Shown: positions 12,890-26,068 of the stretch, one piece after another
Position numbering within the stretch: position 1 is the first letter of the stretch
Layout: each line of letters starts with the position of its first letter
From: Paramacrobiotus metropolitanus
Lineage: Eukaryota > Tardigrada > Eutardigrada > Parachela > Macrobiotidae
Length of the DNA stretch: 64,000 bases
Assembly: GCF_019649055.1 (NCBI RefSeq)
Contig: NW_026570232.1
Location: 1,488,001 to 1,552,000 of the forward strand
Reading direction: 5' to 3'
The notes under the pieces: model-generated
Databases searched by the model: none
Seen by the model: only the letters and a program-made list of their open reading frames with translations
What the model was told of the DNA's origin: nothing
Position numbers and translations under genes: made by a program

Positions 12890-14114
12890 AATGAGCCGGA
12901 AAATTAACAAAGTTATGATTTTTTGAAGATTGATTTGATAGTTTTTGATTTGGTTTGATTTTGCTTATTATTTGATTCTGAACCGTGAGATACGTTGCGA
13001 GTCTCGTGACTACTATGGCTGATGCAGCCACTGGCAAAACTGAGGAAATACAGCCACCAGCCTTTCAGATTGAGTCGTTCTTCGAGGTATTCCCTGATGG
13101 CACCTCAGCGAACCAATGGTCCTTTGCCAAGCTAATTCCTCTGCTGCAGCTTATACCAGCCATATACTTCGATCTGAATGACGTTCAGGAAAACCCTAAT
13201 CCGTGTCTAACGCCAGCAAAAAATCTCATCGAAGACCATGTCCACCGATGATAACCCAGCTTATCCAAGAACGGGTTCCCTGCTGGTGACTGAAATTACT
13301 CAGGAAAACCAACGACTCAAATCGCAGCTATGTTCAGTGGAAGCCCAGCTAGCTGAAAGCCAGAAGAAATATGATGAACTTGCTGCGGTCGTGCGGGCCT
13401 AGTGACGACGTAAGTGCCATGAAAGATAATCAAGCAGCATCCTCCTCGGACACCGTCGGAATTGGTCGATTAGCGCTTCAACCCAATGGGTTTCGATCGG
13501 CCACGATGACACCCGCCAAGGAGCATGTTTGTGAGAGTTTCGACGAAAGTTTCCCTCCACTCGACAATCAACAAACCCACTTGTTAACTTGGAGATTAAA
13601 GTCGTCCCCGTGTTTCGATAGCCCCCTTCAAATTCGTCGGACACGCGGAACTCCTGGGCGACTTAGTGGCCAAAAAGAAGAAATTGGTTCGCGGTACGTG
13701 CTGTGCAGACTACAAACAGGGAAGACCCCGTGATGTCACTGCAGCTGAAACGCGTCACGAAACCTGACAGAGAAGGAGAAGAAAGATTTCTGTCTACATG
13801 GCATCCCCTCTGGATCAGACCAAACATTTGTCACTTGAAGATTACGGCAAAGATCTCAAAAGTGTTATTGAATCAAACGGATCTCAGTCAGATTTGTGTC
13901 TATTTATTCTGCTAAAAAGGCCGCAAGAACAGCTTGTTTTGCGCGTGGTTCATTTGCTCATGAGTCAGACAAAATGTTTACACTCCTGAAAACTGGCCTC
14001 TAACATCGGCGTGTGAGTGGTTGTTTGCCCCAAGGAGGCCAGCAGTGTCAGTCTGTTTTTTACTGTTTAAATTTGAATCATTTTAAGTAGTTTACCTGCG
14101 CAAGCTCATTGTTA
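12890..14114. other. inserted segment between 36-bp direct repeats, with coding-like remnants
   Basis: This 1,225-bp segment splits the upstream region of the intact oxygenase. It contains broken coding-like stretches on the + strand. One is a frame from the ATG at 13015 (MADAATGKTEEI...) to a stop near 13251. Next, in another frame, is a short frame from ATG 13238 with a coiled-coil-like heptad run (QENQRLKSQL, AQLAESQKKYDEL) ending near 13402. After that come pieces to about 13989. I see no introns, no intact domain, no poly(A) tract and no transposase or reverse-transcriptase motif. It could be a decayed retrocopy of an unknown gene or filler DNA captured during break repair. Confidence 0.5.
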
Positions 14115-14150
14115 CACAGCCACAGGTCAGTTTCGATGAAATGATGTAAT
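14115..14150 (+). repeat. 36-bp direct repeat, right copy
   Basis: It is identical to 12854-12889. The sequence after it (to 14359) resembles the sequence after the equivalent point of the pseudogene promoter (for example cagtatcacagaac in both), so this copy is joined to the original proximal promoter. Confidence 0.9.
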
Positions 14151-14359
14151 CACTGTATGGTTTTCGTGATCAAGCACGGAGAACTCGGAACTACAATATA
14201 AGCAACCTTTTACGTTTCGTAGACGTACAAATTCTCCCTGGATTTTCATTTTTGGAGGTCGGGCGTTTTTCATTGTGGTCCGTGTGGCCAGTATCACAGA
14301 ACTTGCGTGTAACGTGTTGGTAGGGTTTTTGCTGAACTCTTTATGATTTTGAACTGTGA

Positions 14360-16432
14360 ATGACGCTCGCAAAACAGTTCCATAAATTTGTAATCGCTGC
14401 GCCTGCATGGCTGCCGCAGATTCACAGGTCTCTGTCAAATTCGATTTGTGGAACTTCAGAAGGAATTATCGGGTCACTGAAAACGATCCTTTCGGACCGA
14501 GCTCCGGTTACTTACGGCACTTGTGTCATCCCTTCCAAAGATTTCGGGTTATTTTACGGGAAAGCTGACAGCGGATCCACGGCACGGTGAGTACACTGGT
14601 GACTGGACTTCAAAATGATGTTTACGCATATCCATCCATACGCACAGCGCTATCGGCTTTGGGTGTAAACATCTTTATGAAGTCCGCGGTTTCTGGCAGG
14701 CTGAAACCGAGGTGTTAATTTTTAACCTTTCATCGAACTCTGGGAGCAGTAGAAGTACTCTGGTACAGTTTTCTAGACGTAGCTTCGTCACGATCTGCTT
14801 AAAATAAGAAATACTTCTCTTGGCCATTGTGCCCGATTAAATTTAAATCTCAACTGAACTGGGGAGATTGTTTTATTCAAGTATATTAGTATATTAATAC
14901 TGTAAAATTAATTTTACTAGTCTTCTTCGTCATTGACATTAACAACATCAGTACTCTACAAAACGAAAGAAGTGTTGCGGAACTCAGCGTAAGCAACCAC
15001 AATCGCATTTTTATTCTTCTGATCAGGCACATATATTTGCACAACGCATCGGCAGCGGAAGCAGAGCTGCTGACGCGTGCCTGTCAAGCAGCGACGTTTG
15101 GCCTGAATAAACAGGATGTTTACGACGAAACATATCGCAGGGCGGGTAAAATGGACGTCGACGATTTCGCTGCCAAGTTTGATGTGGAGCGCTCGGGAAT
15201 TCTGGCGCGGGTAAAGAACGATCTGCTGGATGGACGAAGCAGCGCCAGGGCAGTGGAGTGCGAGCTCTACAAACTGAACGTGTACGGTCAGTGCAAAATC
15301 AATAACATCGAGAAACTAAAATTAAGATCAAACTAAAATTGGAACGACTCTAAATCATCTAATAAATATACCAGAAAATCACATTTACACTGTTTTTGTG
15401 GCTGGCCAGATCGCTGATTAATTAGGCGATTACTTATGAAACTGGTTGAAGCGTGCGCGCGTGATAGTCATTTTGTCCTAATAACGCATTTGTCTATTTC
15501 TAGGCGAAGGTGGCTTCTTTAAACCGCATAAGGATACGCCGAGGAGCGGGAAGATGTTTGGATCGCTGGTGATCGTGTTCCCGGTTGCGCACACGGGCGG
15601 CGAATTGATTCTGCGCCACGGCGGGAAAGAGTGGGCGTTTGATGCCGGAAAGGAGCTGGCCGCCACTGCCCGCCCGTCAGTCGGCTACGTGGCTTTCTAC
15701 AGCGACGTGGAGCACGAAGTGGCCCCGGTCCAGTCCGGACACCGCGTCACACTGACCTACAACCTGTACTTCGGCGACAATTCTGATAATGATCAGACAA
15801 CTCTGCCGGAGTCAGAAGCCGCTGTTCACCAGGAAAAAGAGTTTAAAAAGGGACTGGAGCAGCTGTTGGCTGATCCCTTGTTCCTTCCGTACGGTGGCAT
15901 CATTGGTTTCGGCCTGCAGCATGAATATCCGATAAGCGCGAAGACGGTTGCGGCCAGTTTCGCTGGTCGTCTGAAGGGAAACGACGGATTGATCGAACGG
16001 GTGTGTAATCAGCTGGGCGTCCCGATCGAACCGAAGATCCTCAGCAGAACTTGGGATGTCGACCGCAAAAGGGATCGCGGCTATCCTGATCCGGAAATGG
16101 AAGTCTTAACTGACGCGGTCGTGGACTGGTCAGAGGAACAAGAAGTCCCCGACAGCGATATGGTTGAAATGCTGACGGAAAGAGGAGCCATATTTCTCCC
16201 TCATCTGAAGGATGGTCGAATCGATGCTACGGTTTATGATGAAGAAAAAGACGGCCACGTTCCGGTCCCGACAACCGATATTCACTGGATTACCGAAGTG
16301 ACGAATTCGAAACACAACACCGTTAAGACTGAGTATGTCATATATGGAAACCAACCCTACCTAGACCACATGTACGGGACCATCTGCCTCATTGCCTACG
16401 TTGGTCCTCCTGAAAACCGCCGGCTTTCTTGA
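14360..16432 (+). CDS. 2OG-Fe(II) oxygenase, prolyl-4-hydroxylase-like
   Basis: Exons: 14360-14586, 15027-15286, 15504-16432, giving 471 aa. The Fe(II)/2-oxoglutarate dioxygenase fold is recognised from the iron ligands H171 and D173 (FFKPHKDTPRSGKMFGSL), the strand HTGGELILRHGG, the distal ligand H233 (YSDVEHEV) and the 2OG-binding R243 (SGHRVTLTYNLY). This exact layout is familiar from oxygenase proteins of fungi and other eukaryotes annotated as 2OG-Fe(II) oxygenase. Such enzymes hydroxylate an unknown substrate using O2 and 2-oxoglutarate. No signal peptide is obvious, so it is probably cytosolic or nuclear. The N-terminal 160 residues and the C-terminal ~200 (DGHVPVPTTDIHWITEV) are conserved in the decayed copy upstream. 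The start at 14360 matches the twin's exon length. Its upstream region is interrupted by an insertion. Confidence 0.85.
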
Positions 16433-16586
16433 AGGGTCCCGGAAAGAACTCGTACAAGTTATTGAGACTGTTCGCTTCTTATCTTAATATCTTCAGTGTT
16501 CAGTCTGATGATTACTCTGATCGTTTTGTTACTTTGATGACTGTTGCCTGTTGAATTTATTAGCGTAATTGTTCGATTGATCCAAT

Positions 16587-16609
16587 CGTGGCATGGAAAG
16601 CCAAATCGG
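16587..16609 (+). repeat. 23-bp exact copy of an ADH5 exon segment
   Basis: These bases are identical to 22278-22300 within exon 2 of the class III ADH gene, and both encode VAWKAKS in one frame. The similarity fades on both sides (about 9 of the next 14 bases match). It lies ~155 bases after the oxygenase stop codon, in non-coding DNA. Confidence 0.7.
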
Positions 16610-16923
16610 TTTTGGCTGTCGAACGATTAACAGAAGTAAAAAAAGAAACCGAACTTGCATTAAAAAAGAAATACAATTTTTCCCAAAATATTTTACTACC
16701 GACCCTTTGTAAATTCCACAAATCTCATATTTAACGAACGCAAAGTTTCGGTCTTTTCGGACACGATGTCAAACATATTCCGAACCTAACGACGAGATAT
16801 TAGAGATTAGAAAATGCATGACATCACAATGCATTCTGCCGTTTTGCCAATAACCACATCGAAACTGCTATACACGATATGTAAAACTGCGTTGAAAAAA
16901 ACTAAAACAAAAGAAGAGCGTCT

Positions 16924-19900
16924 CTAATCCACATCCCCGGAATGCCGCTGCTCCCGGTGACGGATCAACTTCCCTTCCCGCATAAATCCCAGCCGACACT
17001 CTTCGCATCTATGCGGGAAATCCTCGAAGCGCATCCGCTTCCGCGGTTCGACGTACTTGGTGGCGGTGCCCCGCTCCTTCAATTCTTTGGCCCGGGCCTT
17101 CGTCCGTGTACCGTGCTTCCATCGCCTGTGATCCTGCAACCCATGCTGGGTCCGGAAGTTCTTCCCACATAATCCGCACTGATGCGTCATCCCTTCGGCG
17201 TGGTTACGCATGTGTGATTTTAACCTGTTGGTACTGCTGAACATTTTGCTGCACACGGGACAGCAGCGCAACTGGGCAATGTCGTGATTCTCGCGGTGGT
17301 GACGGGCGAGGTCTTTATACTCGGCATGCACCACATTGCAGTTGGGACAATGATAGCCGTCCGGTTGCACATGCGATTTCACGTGGTCACCCAACGGCCG
17401 CCAGGTGTGAAAGAGTTGTGCGCAGAAAATGCAAGTTATCCGCAAATGATTTGCCTAGAAAAAGCGTTTATTAGTAAATTTCCCAGTTTATCAGGCCGGT
17501 CTTTCTAACAGGCTAACACATCGTATCAGTAATTTGACATCATATAAGTAAATTACAGATACTTTATATTAGTAAATTACAATTATTAGGTATGCATAAT
17601 TAATACATATGCATTTAAATTATACTCTATAATTTTTAGCAAATAATTACTAAGAATTAGCTCATGCACCTCACAGTCCATTCCCTAACCATGTACGGAA
17701 ACAGCAAGAATGCTCACGTTAAAAAGTAAATTAAACGATGACAGCGCGATCCCATACCAAAAGTTTAGTAAAAAAAAGCAGTCACACAAATTAACGTCAC
17801 AAAATGTAGGGCAAAGCATTCTACCAAATTTACGTACGCTACGCCGGCTTCAAAATAAGTACCTGCTTGTGCAACGCGAGGGTTCTCAGCGTAGGAAACT
17901 TTATCCCACACTTATCACAGATATGGCGTTTCTCTATCCCATCAGAATGCGCATCCTGCATATGACCTGCCATGTGCGGTTTGGGAAACCACTTTCCACA
18001 CTCATCACACTGAAGGCGGGGTTGATACAGTTTCCGGTGTTCGACAACATGGGCAATCAGAGCAAAATAGCTGGTAAAGGGTGCGTGACATTCTGGACAC
18101 GGGATGCCATCCGGGTGATCCTGACTATCCAGTGACTTTATCTTCGTTTGATCGTGACCGAGATTGTGGAGCTCCAGCAAATCGGCAGACGTGAAAGCGA
18201 CATTACACTCCGTGCAGGGATGGAGATTTTCACTGGGCGGCTTCGGATGTCGGATTTGAGGAACTCTAACAGGAATGATATACTCGGCTACGGCGGTCGC
18301 CGTGACGGACTTCTTGCCCGGATCGGCAGGTGCGTCGCACTGTCCCTCAACCGGTGCCAAAGATGAAGAAGGTGAAGATACTGGATCGGCCAATCCATCA
18401 TCGGATTTCACCGACGGCTGCTCGTGATCCTGTTGCTTATCGGCATTTTCAGATGCATCTTCGGCATCTATCAAAGCCGCCATAATATTCAAGATAGGTG
18501 CCCACGTGATTTCATTCGCAACATAAATTTACCTGGTTGTTCGATAAATTGTGGCACTACGAATTGCGAAATTCCGTTAACAATAGCCGAATTGAGAGGC
18601 GTTGGAGGCAGGTACTTCTTTACAATTGGTACAATGAATCTGAACGTCTTGACATCTGCTGGAAACGATATGAATACCGTTTTCGGAGCATTGTCTTGTG
18701 GTAAACTAGGAGGTAAAAGGGGTGGTAAATTGGGAAGTAAATTGGAAGGTAAACTGGGAGGAAAACTGGGAGGAGAATTGGAGGGAAAACTGGGAGGTAA
18801 ACTTGATTCCCAGTGATTATCATCAGGGAGAGCGGGCGGATCTGTGTCAGCGTGTTCATCTACCGCTACAAAAAGATATAACCGAGTCAAGATACAATTC
18901 AAAATTTCATTAATTAAGAAGTAGTGCTGCCATCAAGGTTGCACTTTTATAGTTTTTATGGCTGTTGCCTAATAAAAGGAGTCAAAACAAATTGCAATAC
19001 AACCAGGTTGTATTGCAATTTATTTGTCAGCGTTAAGGGACTACTTAAGAAACCCGCTATCTAACTTAAGGCAATGCGAAAGAAAAGACTTACGGGATGG
19101 CACTCGCTCCAACGTACCACCAAATCCAATTAATTCTGCGTATTTCTGCGAGTACCACACTTTCAGTTCCTCACCGGGAGCGATTTCTTTTGTGGTAACA
19201 AAACTGATGTCATTTCCGCTTAGATACACAGCTAAATTTTGCTCCTTAATGGTCGAGGCGAATCGCGTGAATTTCAGCCAGTTGCACGTATGTGGAGATC
19301 CCATGTGAACACGCTTGAAACAACATTCAGCGGACGGGTCAGGAACGGCATAGATCAATTCGTTTTCACGATCACAGACATCGGGTATGAGCGTCTTGTT
19401 TTCTGTGCGAGAGCAAATAGCACCGCGGAGTGGTCCAAAGATGGTCTGACTCGGAATGGGAACCCTTGCTCGAACACCTTTCGGTGACTCTGCAAACGAG
19501 GTGAACCGGATGAAAAAAATGTCACACATATGCAAGAGCATGTTGAAGGTTGGCACTTTTTTAACATGATAAGGAGCAAATCTAAAAAATTGCGTAAAAT
19601 GTCTAAAATTTCCGTTTTTCCAAAAAGAGGTGTGGATCGAGTCATTAGACCAACCCGTTCTACCTAAGAAAAGCAGCAAGCAGTAACTACTATCAGTAGC
19701 AACTAATGCGTATTCAATGCGATTTACAAATTTACGAATGTCGTATTTTGCGAGACTTAAGCAAGCAAGTTCGTACATAAATATCGACTAATGCAGCGTC
19801 AAGCTTACAACTGCTTATCTATCGCTAATTTGAAATAAACAGGCACGGCATTCCGTGCACTTACCAGAAGCACTCGAAAATATAAATTCCAAAACATTCG

Positions 19901-20261
19901 GGAGGGAAGCTATGGCGAAAGGAACCACTGGCGAATCTGGAATTATCTGGGAGTGCATTCTACACGGCTCGTCCGCGTATACTTCACATTGTCGACAATC
20001 TGGAACATCGACACCAAACTGACAGGATATTATTGCCCAAACTTCAGACTCCCAGTTTCCATCCCAAAGCAAAACAGCCATCAAAGCAATCGAAAAATAA
20101 TTTAAAAATATAAAATATTCACCAGCGTTACACTGTCGCGGAGGGAAGGGCTTCCGCAACCAGAAAAAATGAATGCACAAACTCGTACAGTGAAAACTTA
20201 CACAAACGTGAAAAACGGCATTCCTCGAGGAATGTGGACTTTCGGTAGCCATCCAATACAT
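16924..20261 (-). CDS. PRDM-family zinc-finger protein (PRDM4/10/15-like)
   Basis: Exons in transcript order: 20261-20202, 20018-19865, 19489-19094, 18865-18533, 18467-17863, 17454-16924. Phases agree throughout, giving 692 aa. Residues 28-42 (CRQCEVYADEPCRMH) form the N-terminal zinc knuckle seen in PRDM4, PRDM10 and PRDM15. The PR/SET-like domain follows (about 71-195), with FGPLRGAI, CNWLKFTRFA, EQNLAVY and GEELKVWYSQKYAELIGF. The LKVWY segment is closest to PRDM10 as I know the family. A proline-rich low-complexity linker (~220-260) comes next, then nine C2H2 fingers: four in exon 5 and five in exon 6. The fourth finger (ICDKCGIKFPTLRTLALHKQ) gets its last histidine from exon 6. It is probably a nuclear DNA-binding transcription regulator. 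The first exon (20 codons) is the least certain part. Confidence 0.85.
18700..18804. repeat. 12-bp coding minisatellite in the PRDM linker
   Basis: There are about 8.75 imperfect units of 12 bases, typified on the + strand by ggtaaactggga. On the minus strand they lie inside PRDM exon 4 and encode a four-residue proline pattern such as SLPP, SFPS and NLPP. As the unit is a multiple of three, copy-number change would not shift the frame. Confidence 0.85.
18989..19021. repeat. perfect 16-bp inverted repeat with 1-base spacer, in a PRDM intron
   Basis: The arm aaattgcaatacaacc is followed by one base and then its exact reverse complement. Three more pairs follow after one mismatch. It lies in the 227-bp intron between PRDM exons 3 and 4, so the pre-mRNA would carry a long, nearly loop-less hairpin or the DNA a cruciform. 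It is not an obvious transposon end. Confidence 0.85.
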
Positions 20262-21010
20262 CACTCGCTGAGGAGGAAAAACATGGAAATGCGTATTATT
20301 AATATTTCAACGGTTACGAATTTGCTGTAGACTTTTTTACAATTTTTTCACTCACTCTGGTGTAAAGTGGAAGACCGCAGAGCAGCTACATTCCTTTCGT
20401 TACGCGCTGCTGTCCTCCTCAGTTTACGCGATGGTTCGGGTGATATTGGCAATTCTTCCTCACATGGGTGCTTGACACGATACAGATCATTTGCAGCAGA
20501 GGAGCTGTAGAGAAAAAAGTTTTACAAAAAAATCGAGAATCAATGCGGAATATTGTATCAACACTTGGAAACGGAATTGCCAAAAATCTAGTAATTACGA
20601 AGGATACTAGGAGTATTTTTATGCTAACGCAAATCAAACCTTATTTTTTCTATTTTCTTACTTTTTAAAAGTGGAAACTGGAAACCAATGAGTGAGGTTG
20701 GATGATGCTGACCGCAGTAATTCATAATTCGTATACGAGTACGTTATCTCCCTGGAAATTTTATAAACAGATAAAACCTTCAAAGTCTTAATGCAGATTT
20801 AAAACAGCTGACAATTTAGAAATAAATTTTAAATTTAATTCCACGTTTGTACGGGCAAAATAATAAAGCAATTTAGTGAATTTACAGTACGAGTATAACT
20901 CATTAATGGTGTTATTATTATAATTTTTCAGCCTCGGTTTCCAAGATAAGCATTAAACGGCTACGAGAAGCGCCTATTAGCCCATCCCTATATCAGCTAA
21001 GAACGGAAGC
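20262..21010. other. spacer between the PRDM and THAP genes
   Basis: AT-rich, no exon supported. It should contain the PRDM promoter and possibly downstream exons of the THAP gene if that gene is spliced; none was recognised. Two TACGAGTA words occur at 20734 and 20888. Confidence 0.35.
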
Positions 21011-21349
21011 TTACCAATCGTTTTTCGAGCGACGCTCTCTTTTCTGCCGACGGGTAGCCAGGGTAGACGACGGGTAGCGGGCTGGAATTGCGCTGTCCTT
21101 CAGTTTGGGCCGCTTCGGAGCGGATCCCCGCGTCGTAGCAGCAATGTAATCGTCCTTCCAGAAGTGCTCACTGCATATGCGGCTGCTTTCCGTGATGGGC
21201 AAGTCAGGACGCTGAATAAATTCAATCCATTTCGCCAAGCGCTGTGGATCACCAAACGGGAACCGGTGGAGTTGGAGGTGCTGGGATCGGCCTGGAATCT
21301 TACGGTTGGAACATAAGGCAACGCAACAACAGTGGCCGCCACTTGACAT
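21011..21349 (-). CDS. THAP-type zinc-finger protein, small or first exon
   Basis: The 112-residue frame begins MSSGGHCCCVALCSN and contains the C2CH zinc site of THAP domains: C-x4-C at residues 8 and 13, then CSEHF about 50 residues later. The usual HRFPFGDP proline, a tryptophan in AKWIEFI and a hydrophobic motif (AIPARYPS) in the place of the AVPTIF box are present. THAP domains are sequence-specific DNA-binding modules related to the P-element transposase. A basic tail (RRQKRERRSK) follows. The stop is a TAA that overlaps a potential donor (TG|GTAAGC), so a longer spliced product cannot be excluded. The start ATG at 21349 is followed at once by the domain. Confidence 0.7.
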   Translation of the reverse strand: MSSGGHCCCVALCSNRKIPGRSQHLQLHRFPFGDPQRLAKWIEFIQRPDLPITESSRICSEHFWKDDYIAATTRGSAPKRPKLKDSAIPARYPSSTLATRRQKRERRSKNDW

Positions 21350-21981
21350 CGCGGAGCACTGAGCAGATACAACGCAGAAGTATACTTAAATTCACTGAAC
21401 GGTATGTAGTATGTACTAGGAAATTCGATATATGGAAATACTAACAATAAGAACATACGTCAATAATTTACAAAACTGGGAAGAATTAGAAATAAAACAA
21501 AATCCGAGCAAAACCAAAATATGAGTTACGGCAAGTCGGCAAAAGTTGCTGATTTAACTTGGTTAGGAATAGCATACGCTCGCTACCCACACGATCCAGG
21601 TGGCAGGTGCTTAGTGCTTAGTCCTGCCCTCGACTCCCTACGCCAAACAGCTGTTCGCTGTTTTGAAGTGATTCATTCGTCTCACAGTTCACAAATCCCC
21701 CGCAGGTAACGTGATGAATGCAATTACGAGTATCTCGTCCGTCATCCATCAAACTTTTTGGCGGCTTTTTGCCTGCAGAAATTTAGACAAGTTCTATATT
21801 TTTAGGTACGAATACGGCGAGTTGATTAGCCGGTATTTGGCAGAAAATTGGAGCTGGTGATCTCTCGCGCATCGTTCATCGCCGTTTGGTCTTCGTGGTT
21901 CTTGGTCTGCATCCGCTTGGGTCGTATTCTCCTTCCTGTGGACATACTGCATTTATTTCGTGAAAAGTTTGCAAGAAAAAA
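21350..21981. other. divergent promoter region between the THAP gene and ADH5
   Basis: The THAP frame starts leftward at 21349 and ADH5 rightward at 21982, so this 632-bp interval is probably a shared or back-to-back promoter region. No core element was recognised. Confidence 0.35.
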
Positions 21982-26068
<4,087 letters not shown>

